Of a stretch of 64,000 bases of DNA, positions 27,530-36,808 are shown in pieces. The position numbers were made by a program, and so were the translations under genes. Positions within the stretch are counted from its first letter, which is position 1, and each line of letters begins with the position of its first letter. The notes below the pieces were generated by a model, which did no database searches, had not been told where the DNA came from, and worked only from the letters and a program-made list of their open reading frames with translations. The stretch is taken from NCBI RefSeq assembly GCF_003335505.1, contig NZ_QPEX01000045.1, positions 496,001-560,000 on the forward strand, written 5' to 3'. The stretch comes from Bremerella cremea (GTDB lineage: Bacteria > Planctomycetota > Planctomycetia > Pirellulales > Pirellulaceae).

Positions 27530-29728
27530 TCAGCGGGTAATCCGCCAGCAGCGGTGGATTCGCTGGTTGCGGAAATCTTCGGGAACGGTGTGTTTCGAGA
27601 TTTCTCGGATTGTTAGCCCGCTGAGGGCTTCTTCGTCCAGCTTGAAGCGGCGGAAGTTATTCGAGAAATAAAGCACCCCCTCTTGGCTCATCAGGCCCAG
27701 CGTTCGCTGGATCAGTTCGACATGGTCGTACTGGACGTCAAAGACGTCGTCGGTCCGCTTGCTGTTCGAGAAAGTCGGCACGTCGACGATCGCCAAGTCA
27801 AATTTATCGCCGGGGGGCTGATCGCGCAGATACTGCATCACATCGGCCCGAATAAAGTGCTGCTTGGCGATAGAAAGACCGTTGAGCTGAAAGTTGCGGC
27901 CAGCCCAGTCCAAATAGTTCGCGTTCAGGTCAACGCTCGTCGTCGAGGCGGCGCCACCTGCGGCGGCGTATACACTAAAAGCCCCGGTATAACAGAATAA
28001 GTTCAGCACACGTTTCCCCGCCGCTTCCTCGCGAAACTTGGCCCGCAGGTTCCGGTGATCGAGAAACAGCCCGGTGTCGACGTAGTCGGATAGGTTGACC
28101 TCGAATTTGAGTCCCCCTTCTTCGACCACAACCATCCGCGACTCGTCGGCGACTTTCTCGTGCTGGGTGTTGCCTGCTTGCCGGGTGCGGTGCTTAACAA
28201 AAACATGCCCCTCAGGGATCTCTAGCGACTGGCGAGCAGCCTCGGCCAAGTTGTCTAGCCAATCGGCATATTGGGCTGGCGTTCGATCGTGTGGTCGATC
28301 GTAGTCGGTAATGTGCAGAAAATCGTGATAGATATCGATCACCAGCGGGATCTCAGGGATATCACGTTCGTACAAGCGGTAACAGTGAATACCTCGCTTA
28401 GGCCAACGCCGAAAATGCCGGGCCCGTTTCACCAAACGGTTCTTGAGCAACTGGGCCTGCTCGCGGGCCTTGTCGTCCAGACCACCAAAAGCCGGCGTGA
28501 ACGTTCGTTTCGGCTTCGGCGCCTCTACGACGACTTCTTCTTCCGGCGTCGTGATCTCTTCGGCAGGACGTTCGTCGTTCTTCGGTGGCGGAGGACCATG
28601 GTATTGATAGTAGTGACACTCGACGCGGCCGTTGTACATCTTCCGGCGACGATTCGCCTCTTGCCCCATTGCTCGTTCGAGTTCGGGGAAAGCGGTTAGG
28701 ATGAAGAACGACCAGGTCGGCAATCGCCGTAAGATATCGGGGAAGCTGCGATACTTGTCCCACTCGGCCCGACGAGCCCGCGAATGATCGTCGTAAGGAG
28801 GGCTGGTAATCACGCAGCCAAACTTCCGTTTGCTGGTAAGTTCAGCAAACGATTGTTTTTGAAAGTGAATGTGTTGATCGACACCCGCCGACATCGCTTG
28901 CTGCCGCGCCAAACGGAGTGCTGACGCGTCTTCGTCATAACCGACGATCGTTTCCGGCAAGGTGTCGACCTGCTGAGCCCGCGCGTCTTCCAGCATATCG
29001 AGCCACGCTTCTTGATCGATCCTAGGCCAATCGATCAAAGCAAAGTCTCGCAGCAGACCAGGAGCGATGTTTTTGCCAATCAAGGCCGCCTCGATCAGGA
29101 TGATCCCGCTTCCACAAAACGGATCGAGCAGCGGGCGTTCGCGATTCCAATGGCTGAGCTGCACCAGGGCTGCCGCCAGAGTCGACTTCATCGGCGCGAA
29201 TCGCTCTTGATCGAGATAACCACGACGACTGAGCCCAGCTCCTGATGTGTCGATGGTAAGCGTCGCCTCGTCCTTGGCAATGGCAACTTCAATCGTGAAG
29301 GTCGCTCCCGTCTCAGGCAGTTCGGCTTCGTAGGCAGCTTGCAGACGCTCGACCACCGCTCGCTTGGTACTGCGCTGAATAGCCGGTACGCTGGTTAATT
29401 GCGATTGGTAGCTGCGTCCCTTCACCGGAAACGCTCCAGTCACGTCGATGTAATCTTCCCACGGAATTTGTTTCACCCCTTCAAACAAGGCATCGAAGTC
29501 TCCGGCCGGAATTTGGGCGACTTCGATCAACACCCGGTCGGCCGTACGTAGCCAAAGATTGGCCCGCATGGCGTCGGTAAGGGTTCCCTGAAAACGAACG
29601 CGGCCCGAACCAATGATCTCGGTTTGGTAGCCTAACTGCTGCAGTTCGCGCGCGGTGACCGCTTCGATGCCGAAGGCGGTGGTGGCTAATAACTTGAGAA
29701 TTGATGGCTCGTTCACACGTGTACTCAA
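27530..29728 (-). CDS. rlmL: Bifunctional 23S rRNA methyltransferase RlmKL
   Basis: The 732-residue fusion has a THUMP domain (about 10-160), an RlmL-type methyltransferase with LLDPFCGSGIILIEAALI and the SPPY motif (ITSPPYDDH), and a C-terminal RlmK-type domain with VLNLFCYTGAFSVYAA and VDVPTFSNSKR (the usual DPP is DVP here). It corresponds to E. coli RlmKL, which modifies G2445 and G2069 of 23S rRNA. A Pro/Glu-rich linker around residues 370-420 joins the halves. The start is a TTG at 29728; an in-frame GTG lies four codons in. Confidence 0.93.
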   Translation of the reverse strand: MSTRVNEPSILKLLATTAFGIEAVTARELQQLGYQTEIIGSGRVRFQGTLTDAMRANLWLRTADRVLIEVAQIPAGDFDALFEGVKQIPWEDYIDVTGAFPVKGRSYQSQLTSVPAIQRSTKRAVVERLQAAYEAELPETGATFTIEVAIAKDEATLTIDTSGAGLSRRGYLDQERFAPMKSTLAAALVQLSHWNRERPLLDPFCGSGIILIEAALIGKNIAPGLLRDFALIDWPRIDQEAWLDMLEDARAQQVDTLPETIVGYDEDASALRLARQQAMSAGVDQHIHFQKQSFAELTSKRKFGCVITSPPYDDHSRARRAEWDKYRSFPDILRRLPTWSFFILTAFPELERAMGQEANRRRKMYNGRVECHYYQYHGPPPPKNDERPAEEITTPEEEVVVEAPKPKRTFTPAFGGLDDKAREQAQLLKNRLVKRARHFRRWPKRGIHCYRLYERDIPEIPLVIDIYHDFLHITDYDRPHDRTPAQYADWLDNLAEAARQSLEIPEGHVFVKHRTRQAGNTQHEKVADESRMVVVEEGGLKFEVNLSDYVDTGLFLDHRNLRAKFREEAAGKRVLNLFCYTGAFSVYAAAGGAASTTSVDLNANYLDWAGRNFQLNGLSIAKQHFIRADVMQYLRDQPPGDKFDLAIVDVPTFSNSKRTDDVFDVQYDHVELIQRTLGLMSQEGVLYFSNNFRRFKLDEEALSGLTIREISKHTVPEDFRNQRIHRCWRITR

Positions 29729-29949
29729 AAGCGAAGTTCCAGAGGGAATCCTTCATCGTACGCGGTCGCCCCTGATTTGCTAGGCCCGAGGAAGCGTGAT
29801 CGAGAGGCTATTATTAAGAAAAAAACGACTCCGCACCGAAATATTCAGCACGAAAACTAGTCGCAAGAGACTCCTAATCATTATATAACTTGAGGGAGTA
29901 AACTCATCCCACCCGGACTAGCGCATCTCGTCAGTTGAGGCATCTCCTC

Positions 29950-31653
29950 ATGAAATCGATTCCGTTTTTTGTCGTGACTCTTATCGTCGCTGCGATGGCA
30001 TCCTTCTGTCCAACCCTGCAGGCCCAGGCACCATCGGCCCCAGCCGAGGCGAACTCACCGCAACCGTTCAAGTTTAATCCGGAAGAAGTTCTGCTAGTCG
30101 CCCACATCCGGGCCGATCGACTGTTTAATACCAAGTATATGGAAGGGCAGCCGGTCGAAGTCATTACCGCGTTCGGCCAAAAATATGGCGGCGTCGATCC
30201 AATGAAGTTCACTTCGCTCACGTTTGTGCTGACCTTTCCGGTCGAGATGAGCGAAGAGCCTAAGTTGCTGGCCATCGTGAAAACGGCGGAAACCTTGCAC
30301 GAAGAGACCTTCTTCGCCGGGATTGACGAAATTGCAGAGCACGTCATCCCCCAAGAGGACGTTGCCAAGGCAGCTCCCCAATTGCGAGGGAAAGTATTCC
30401 TGGACAATCGTTTGCCCATACCAGTTCTTGCGTCGCACTTGATCGACGAGCACACGTTTCTCGTCGGCGACGAGCGTTTCGTGGTGCCGGTTGTGCAAGA
30501 AGGCGCGGTGGAGAAAGTCGCTGTACTAACCCAACAATTCGCCACCGTTCCAGAACATGTCGACTTAGCGGCGGTTGTAAAACTCGCACCGATTCGCCAG
30601 AAAATCGAGAAATTCGGTTTTCCTTTTCCCAAAAAGTTCGAGCAAGCTCCTTACGATGCCGAGTCGGTCTCTGTGCAACTTAGCCTTGTCGATCGTATTC
30701 AAGCGAACCTGCAGATCGAAGCGGTTGACGAAGCAGCCAGCAAACGCCTGGAAAAGCTCCTTTTGTCGATTCTAGACGAAGGCAAACAGTCGCTATTCAA
30801 CTCGGTTCATGAAATGCAAGCGAGTGACGACAAGCTGACCGTGGCGATGGGCAAGTATCAACAACGGATTCTGACGACCTGGTTCCAAACGTTGATCCCC
30901 ACGCGAGAAGGCAAGAAACTTCACCTACAGCTTCCGCCGGAAGGAGCCGACACAACTGAGCAGCATGCAATCTTAACAGGGGCGATTACCGCCCTCTTGA
31001 TCCCGGCCCTCGACCGAACGCGTGAAGCGGCTCAGCATGTTCGCTCGCAAATCAACATGCGATTAATCACGACTGCGATGCTTCAATACTCTATTACTTT
31101 CGGTGCTTTGCCCGCCCAGGCATCAACCGACGATAATGGTAAAAAGCTTCTCTCGTGGCGGGTTCACTTGCTTCCCTATCTGGACGAAGAAGAACTGTAC
31201 GATCAATTCCACCTGGACGAACCCTGGGACAGCGAGCACAACAAGAAACTGATTTCCCAGATGCCGGCAACCTATCGAGATCCATCCAGCAAAGCCCCTA
31301 AGTTTTATACGACCTACTTGGTTCCTCTTGGCAAAGACATGGCTTTCGAACAGCCGACGAAGGAAACCCAAGCGAAATCTCCCTTGGGCTTGAAATTCGC
31401 GAGCTTCACCGACGGGATTGATCAGACCATCATGCTGGTAAATGCCGAAGACGAGGCGGCTGTCCCTTGGACCAAGCCGGCAGACTTGGAGGTTGACCGA
31501 AGCGATGCCTGGAAACATCTCAGAAACGTTCGTATCTTTGCTCTTCAAGTCGGTTATGCTGACGGAGCCCAAGATTTTATTTCGCCTAAGCAGTCAAACG
31601 AGTTCATTTTGAGCCTATTGCTACGGAACGATGGGCAATCGTCTACCGAGTAA
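29950..31653 (+). CDS. DUF1559-like secreted protein, diverged first paralog
   Basis: First of three tandem paralogs. The 567-residue product has a signal peptide (MKSIPFFVVTLIVAAMASFC), an N-terminal half of about 330 residues shared with the next two genes, and a C-terminal half with the shared FGALPAQAS, LSWRVHLLPYLDEEELYDQF and LDEPWDSEHNKKL blocks. Its internal DUF1559 helix (about residue 350) reads ALLIPALDRTREAAQHV, so the usual LLLPAVQQAR motif and the NNMKQI motif are degraded. I chose ATG 29950 with GAGG upstream. Function unknown. Confidence 0.83.
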   Translation: MKSIPFFVVTLIVAAMASFCPTLQAQAPSAPAEANSPQPFKFNPEEVLLVAHIRADRLFNTKYMEGQPVEVITAFGQKYGGVDPMKFTSLTFVLTFPVEMSEEPKLLAIVKTAETLHEETFFAGIDEIAEHVIPQEDVAKAAPQLRGKVFLDNRLPIPVLASHLIDEHTFLVGDERFVVPVVQEGAVEKVAVLTQQFATVPEHVDLAAVVKLAPIRQKIEKFGFPFPKKFEQAPYDAESVSVQLSLVDRIQANLQIEAVDEAASKRLEKLLLSILDEGKQSLFNSVHEMQASDDKLTVAMGKYQQRILTTWFQTLIPTREGKKLHLQLPPEGADTTEQHAILTGAITALLIPALDRTREAAQHVRSQINMRLITTAMLQYSITFGALPAQASTDDNGKKLLSWRVHLLPYLDEEELYDQFHLDEPWDSEHNKKLISQMPATYRDPSSKAPKFYTTYLVPLGKDMAFEQPTKETQAKSPLGLKFASFTDGIDQTIMLVNAEDEAAVPWTKPADLEVDRSDAWKHLRNVRIFALQVGYADGAQDFISPKQSNEFILSLLLRNDGQSSTE

Positions 31654-31716
31654 TACGCCGCTTTGCCCTCCTTTTCACCTAAAACTAACCCAATAGACAC
31701 CCGAGGCTAGCCACTC

Positions 31717-33438
31717 ATGAAACCACTCTTCCATAGCCTAATCATCGGCTTTCTTTCAGCCACGATGGCTTTTCCGCCGTCGGCTTTGTTGGCCCAGGAA
31801 CCTGCTGCCCCAGCCGCTCAGGAAACGCTGGTCGGTTTGAAATACATTCCCGAAAACGCGGTTGGCGTCGCCCAACTTCAAGCTGGGCGATTTCTGGAGG
31901 ACAAGTTCATCCAGGCCTATCCGGTAGAAGTTGCCGAGGCGGTTGGTGATTTGTACTTGGGCTTTAACCCCATGAAGATCACGGCGTTTACCGTAGCTTT
32001 GACGGCACCTTCGCCACGCATGCCCCAGCCAGGCATCTTCGCCGTGGTGAAAACTTCCGAGACACTCAACGAAGAAACGTTCTTCGCGGGCATCGGCGAG
32101 GTAGTGGACGAGGTCATGAGCCCCGAGGACATCGCCACACGGTTCCCTCAGCTCAAAGGCAAAGCGTTCTACACGGAAGCGTTCCCGATGGATTACTGCT
32201 GTGCCCACATGCTGGACGAGCATACCTTCATCATTGGCACGTTAGGCTTGGTGAGTAAGGTGATCTCGACCGGTCCCAACGCCGAGCTAACCGCCCCGGC
32301 GAAAATGCTGGCCGAAGGCAACCAAGGTTCCGACATCATGGCGATCTTTAATGTGGGTGCCGTGCGTGACATCGCGAATCAAGCACTGAACCAACAGCCA
32401 TTGCCACCTCCGTTTGGGATGTTCAAGCAAATCCCCAACTATACCGAATCGGTTACGGTGCAGCTGAGTTCCAGCGATCGATTTTCGGCCACGCTGAAAA
32501 TCAACGGCGTGGATGAACCTTCGGCCAAACGACTAGAAGTGATGATCCAATCAGCGATGGAGTTGGGCAAACAAGTGGTCATAATGCAGGCCAACCAAAT
32601 GCTGCAAAGTGACGACGAAATCGAAGTCGCGATGGGCAAGTACCAGCAGCGCGTGACTGCCAAAATGTTCGAGGCACTAACCCCCGTTCGTGAAGGCAAA
32701 TCGCTGGTCCTGAAGGTCGAGCAAGACAAAGACAGCATCGCCGGCGCGAACGTGGCGGTCGTGGGGATTTTGGTTGCGTTGTTGCTACCAGCGGTTCAGC
32801 AAGCCCGCAGCGCCGCTCGCCGCATGCAATCGAGCAACAACATGAAGCAAATCGCTCTGGCAATGCACAACTACCACGACACATTCGGTGCGTTACCAGC
32901 CCAAGCCTCAACCGATAAAGATGGCAAAAAGCTGCTTTCGTGGCGTGTGCACATTTTGCCGTACATTGAGCAAAACGCCTTGTACGAACAATTCCATTTT
33001 GACGAACCATGGGATAGCGAACATAACAAGAAACTCATCGAAAAGATGCCTGAAATATATCGCGATCCCAAAAGCAACGCTCCCAAGTACCACACCACTT
33101 ACCTGGTACCACTGGGCAAGAATATGGCCTTTGAGCAACCGACCAAAGATACCCGTGAAAAGTTCCCTACCGGAACCAGTTTTGGAGATTTCCTTGATGG
33201 AATTTCCAACACAGCCATGGTTGTCAATGTCGCTGATGACTCAGCCGTCATCTGGACCAAGCCCGATGACCTGGAAGTCGATCTGAACAACCCTTGGAAT
33301 CACCTGGACGATACCAATCCGGAAGGCATCCAGGTTTCGTTCGCCGATGGAAGTGTGCTGATGCTACCTGCCACGACAACAGCCAAGTTCCTGCAACGTT
33401 TGTTCCAGCGAAACGACGGTCAGCGGCTGCCCCGTTAA
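31717..33438 (+). CDS. DUF1559-like secreted protein, second paralog
   Basis: The 573-residue product has a signal peptide (MKPLFHSLIIGFLSATMAFP) followed by a conserved N-terminal domain starting GLKYIPENAVGVAQLQAG. The DUF1559 core, LLLPAVQQARSAARR then SNNMKQIALAMHNYHDTFG, begins at about residue 355 instead of at the N-terminus. Typical DUF1559 proteins carry that helix as a type IV pilin-like N-terminal segment. The C-terminus keeps SFADGSVLMLP. It lies 63 bases after the first paralog on the same strand. Surface role is inference only. Confidence 0.85.
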   Translation: MKPLFHSLIIGFLSATMAFPPSALLAQEPAAPAAQETLVGLKYIPENAVGVAQLQAGRFLEDKFIQAYPVEVAEAVGDLYLGFNPMKITAFTVALTAPSPRMPQPGIFAVVKTSETLNEETFFAGIGEVVDEVMSPEDIATRFPQLKGKAFYTEAFPMDYCCAHMLDEHTFIIGTLGLVSKVISTGPNAELTAPAKMLAEGNQGSDIMAIFNVGAVRDIANQALNQQPLPPPFGMFKQIPNYTESVTVQLSSSDRFSATLKINGVDEPSAKRLEVMIQSAMELGKQVVIMQANQMLQSDDEIEVAMGKYQQRVTAKMFEALTPVREGKSLVLKVEQDKDSIAGANVAVVGILVALLLPAVQQARSAARRMQSSNNMKQIALAMHNYHDTFGALPAQASTDKDGKKLLSWRVHILPYIEQNALYEQFHFDEPWDSEHNKKLIEKMPEIYRDPKSNAPKYHTTYLVPLGKNMAFEQPTKDTREKFPTGTSFGDFLDGISNTAMVVNVADDSAVIWTKPDDLEVDLNNPWNHLDDTNPEGIQVSFADGSVLMLPATTTAKFLQRLFQRNDGQRLPR

Positions 33439-33470
33439 TGCTTGCGGTCTAAACATCAAGCTTCTCTGGT

Positions 33471-33496
33471 CGCACGCCCCTTCCCGTAGGCGTGCG
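33471..33496 (+). terminator. Hairpin between second and third DUF1559-like genes
   Basis: CGCACGCC (33471-33478) and GGCGTGCG (33489-33496) form a GC-rich 8-base-pair stem with a 10-base loop, followed by a pyrimidine-rich GCCTCTTTA. It lies 33 bases after the stop. It looks like a terminator or attenuating element, though the T run is poor. Confidence 0.45.
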
Positions 33497-33585
33497 GCCT
33501 CTTTACGACTGCCAGGCACCTTGGTGTGCCATCTTTTGAATTTTCCCGGAACAACCGATCGACGTTCATCGAGGTAATTATCACC

Positions 33586-35307
33586 ATGCAATCTTTACGT
33601 CACGCGATTCTGGTCGGCTTTCTTTCCGCGCTGATGGCCGTTCCCCCGTCTGCTCTTGTGGCTCAAGAGCAGGCAGCCTCGGCACCGAAAACGAAAATTG
33701 CCGGGCTATCGTTTATTCCTGAGAACGCAGTAGGGATCATCCAAGTCCAGGCCGACCGGATTCTCACTTCGCCGTACATCTGGGCTTATCCTGTCGAGGT
33801 GGTTGAAGCGTACGGCAAGAAGTACTTTGGCTTTAACCCCATGAAGATCACCGGCATTACGCTTGTCATGACGCCTCCGTTTGAAGGCGAAGAAGAGCCC
33901 GAAGGGTATGCGATTGTGCAAACCTCGGAAACCCTCAACGAGGAAACCTTCTTCGCTGGGATTGGCTCGCTGGTCGATTACGTCGCCACGCGCGATGACC
34001 TCGACGATTTCTTCCCCACGCTGAAAGGCAAAGTCTTCGCCGTTGAAGATTTTCCGGGCGAAATGTGCTGTGCGCATCTGTTGGACGAACATACTTTTCT
34101 CATCGGCATGCAAGCAATCGTCGCCGACATTGCCGAGGCCGGTCCAAACGCTCCCATAACCACACCGGCCAAGCTGTTAGCCGAGAACACCCAAGACGCC
34201 GACCTGTCTGCCATTCTTAACATGGCCCCCGTTCGTGACCTCATCAACCAATCGCTCGAAAAAGAAGAGATTCCGGCCGAGTTTGCGGAAGTTCGCCAGA
34301 TACCCAACGACACCGAATCGATCAGCGTCAGGATTAACCTGATTGAATCTTCGGCGGCTGCCTTAAAGCTGAACGCTGTCGATGAAGCAGCAGCCAAGCG
34401 ACTGGAAACGCTCATCAACTCGGCACTCGACAAAGGAAAACAGCTCGCCAATCAAGCGGCTGAGATGGATCTGCAAAGCGAAAACCCACTGCAAGTTGCC
34501 ATGGGGAAATATCAAGTCCGCACCAACACGCAAATGTTTGAAAACTTGAAACCGACGCGAGAAGGCAAATCGCTCGTCCTCAAGCACGAGCAAGACCCTA
34601 ATACGGTTGTCGGTACAAACGTGATGATCATGGGGGTGATGGTGGGCTTGTTGCTGCCCGCCGTCCAACAAGCCCGCGCGGCAGCAAGACGCGTGCAATC
34701 CACCAACAACATGAAGCAAATCGGCTTGGCGATGCACAACTACCACGACACCGTTCAGGCCTTACCTGCCCAAGCCTCAACAGGCAAAGATGGTAAGAAG
34801 CTGCTCTCGTGGCGTGTTCACATCTTGCCGTTTCTGGAACAGCAAGAACTTTACGAACAATTCCATTTGGACGAACCATGGGACAGCGAACACAACAAGC
34901 AGCTAATTCAGTTCATGCCCGATACCTTTAAAGATCCAGTGAGTACGGCTCCTGAATACCATACCACCTACCTGGTACCGCTGGGCAAGAACATGGCCTT
35001 CGAACAACCCACCCCCGAAACCAAAGAGAAATGGCCAACCGGGGTTCGATTTAGGGACTTTTCCGATGGCATTTCCAACACGGCCTTGCTGTTGAACGTA
35101 AACGACGACGCAGCCGTCATCTGGACCAAGCCAGACGATCTGGAAATCGACCTGACCAAACCCTGGAACCACCTCGACAAATCGATGCACTTGGAGTTGC
35201 AAGTCCTTCGCGCCGATGGCAGCATACTGGCACTTCCGACAGAAATGTCTGGCGAGTTCCTGCAGCTTTTGCTCCAACGCAACGATGGCAAGCCGTTACC
35301 TTGGTAG
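33586..35307 (+). CDS. DUF1559-like secreted protein, third paralog
   Basis: The 573-residue product matches the second paralog across its length: signal peptide MQSLRHAILVGFLSALMAVP, N-terminal GLSFIPENAVGIIQVQAD, an internal DUF1559 helix (LLLPAVQQARAAARRVQ, about residue 353) and the motif NNMKQIGLAMHNYHD. Start at ATG 33586 is favoured by the signal peptide and by a GAGG upstream; a longer frame to 33526 lacks these. The tandem copies indicate recent local duplication with the first copy drifting faster. Confidence 0.85.
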   Translation: MQSLRHAILVGFLSALMAVPPSALVAQEQAASAPKTKIAGLSFIPENAVGIIQVQADRILTSPYIWAYPVEVVEAYGKKYFGFNPMKITGITLVMTPPFEGEEEPEGYAIVQTSETLNEETFFAGIGSLVDYVATRDDLDDFFPTLKGKVFAVEDFPGEMCCAHLLDEHTFLIGMQAIVADIAEAGPNAPITTPAKLLAENTQDADLSAILNMAPVRDLINQSLEKEEIPAEFAEVRQIPNDTESISVRINLIESSAAALKLNAVDEAAAKRLETLINSALDKGKQLANQAAEMDLQSENPLQVAMGKYQVRTNTQMFENLKPTREGKSLVLKHEQDPNTVVGTNVMIMGVMVGLLLPAVQQARAAARRVQSTNNMKQIGLAMHNYHDTVQALPAQASTGKDGKKLLSWRVHILPFLEQQELYEQFHLDEPWDSEHNKQLIQFMPDTFKDPVSTAPEYHTTYLVPLGKNMAFEQPTPETKEKWPTGVRFRDFSDGISNTALLLNVNDDAAVIWTKPDDLEIDLTKPWNHLDKSMHLELQVLRADGSILALPTEMSGEFLQLLLQRNDGKPLPW

Positions 35308-35326
35308 GTCCCCCTTGAGTCGAAAA

Positions 35327-35390
35327 GCCAAGCACGCAGCAAACGCATGCTTGGCACAGCACAGGCCTCCCGGCAAAATAGTGGGAGGCC
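35327..35390 (+). terminator. Two hairpins closing the DUF1559-like cluster
   Basis: The first stem pairs GCCAAGCA (35327-35334) with TGCTTGGC (35348-35355). The second pairs GGCCTCCC (35364-35371) with GGGAGGCC (35383-35390), extendable with one bulge to ACAG/CTGT. They lie 20-80 bases after the third paralog and just before the aldolase start, and probably end the cluster transcript. Confidence 0.5.
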
Positions 35391-35431
35391 CTGTTGCCTT
35401 TCGTCTCGAAAACTCTACCCACCAGGTTGCC

Positions 35432-36475
35432 ATGAAACCTTCGATTGATCTGCGCAGCGATACCGTCACCCAGCCCAGCACGGCGATGCGACAGTTCATG
35501 GCCCAGGCCGAAGTGGGCGATGCCGTGATCGATGTCGATCCGACGACCGATCGCCTCGAACGCCTGACCGCCGAAATGCTGGGTAAAGAAGCGGCCCTCT
35601 TCATGCCTTCAGGCAGCATGACCAATCAAATCGCGATTCGTCTGCACTGCCAGCCTGGTGATGAATTCCTGTGCGAAGAAAACTGCCACGTTTACAACTA
35701 CGAACAAGCCGCGTTCGCCCAGTTAAGCGGAGTCGTCGCCCGAACGCTGCCTGGAATTCACGGCGTACTTTCGCCCGATCAGTTTGCAGGAACCATCCGC
35801 CCGATCAACGACCACCTCGTTCGTACTCGCTTGGTTTGCTTAGAAAACACCCATAATCGCGGATCAGGCAAAGTTCAGCCGTTTGAAAACGTTCAACAGA
35901 TCACCTCGTGGGCCCGCGAAAACGGCCTAGCCACCCACTTAGATGGGGCTCGCCTATTTAACGCTGCGGTTGCCACAGGTATTTCGGTGGCGCAGTGGAG
36001 CGAGATGTTCGATACCGTTAGCGTCTGCTTCAGCAAAGGACTGGGGGCCCCGGTCGGCAGTGCGTTGGCTGGCCCGGCCGAGTTTATCCAGAAGGCCAAA
36101 CGAGCCCGAAAGCTGTTCGGAGGTGGCATGCGTCAATCAGGGATTATCGCTGCTGGGGCACTTTTCGCGTTGCAAAATAACGTCTCTCGCTTGACAGAAG
36201 ACCACGAAAAGGCCGCCAAACTAGCCGACGCGATTCGCGAGACCGACGGCCTAACGCTGGAAGTTGACCCGATTGATACCAACATCGTCATCTTCAGCAT
36301 CGCCCCAGAACTGGGCACAGCTGCCCAGTGGCAACAATCGCTGGCCCAGCGAGGTGTCGCCGTCCTGGCCACCGCTCCGCAAAAAATTCGCCTCGTGACT
36401 CACTTAGACGTCAGTATGTCGCAAGTTGAAGCAGCCGTTGAGGTTATCAAAACAATTTCCCCCGCAATGGCCTAA
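35432..36475 (+). CDS. ltaE: Low-specificity L-threonine aldolase
   Basis: PLP enzyme splitting L-threonine or allo-threonine to glycine and acetaldehyde. The 347-residue protein begins IDLRSDTVTQPSTAMRQFM and has GDAVIDVDPT, LDGARLFNAAVA and the PLP lysine in CFSKGLGAPVGSALAG, all typical of the beta-eliminating lyase family. ATG 35432 gives the standard N-terminus; the same frame is open further upstream but would overlap the preceding gene. Confidence 0.93.
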   Translation: MKPSIDLRSDTVTQPSTAMRQFMAQAEVGDAVIDVDPTTDRLERLTAEMLGKEAALFMPSGSMTNQIAIRLHCQPGDEFLCEENCHVYNYEQAAFAQLSGVVARTLPGIHGVLSPDQFAGTIRPINDHLVRTRLVCLENTHNRGSGKVQPFENVQQITSWARENGLATHLDGARLFNAAVATGISVAQWSEMFDTVSVCFSKGLGAPVGSALAGPAEFIQKAKRARKLFGGGMRQSGIIAAGALFALQNNVSRLTEDHEKAAKLADAIRETDGLTLEVDPIDTNIVIFSIAPELGTAAQWQQSLAQRGVAVLATAPQKIRLVTHLDVSMSQVEAAVEVIKTISPAMA

Positions 36476-36808
36476 CCGCAGCAGCCCCGCAGCCCCCTAC
36501 TTCAGGACCGTTTACAGGGAATTTTCATCCTCCTTTCCGGGGGAGAACGTTCCTGTCGTTCCGATTGTAAGGGGCATTCGGGGGGCGTTCTCATCAGGCA
36601 TGAAATCCTGACCGAAGTTTTGCTCTCTAAGTGACTTGCGCGGTAAACTAATACGTTGATGTATTAAGACTTACGCCCAACTTGGGTAGGTGATCGGTTT
36701 TCTTTTTTTCGGGTGACGAGCTTTAGGGGGCACAAAGCCTGCCGGGGTGGTTGCTCGTCTTTGCCATCAGAGATCAGCCGAAGACCGTACAGCCCAAATC
36801 AAATAGCC
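36476..36808. other. Intergenic region before the pseudokinase gene
   Basis: No gene or structured RNA is seen. An AT-richer patch around 36630-36670 has a loose TTGCGC...TGTATT pair with an 18-base spacer and might hold the promoter of the downstream gene, but this is weak. Confidence 0.35.
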
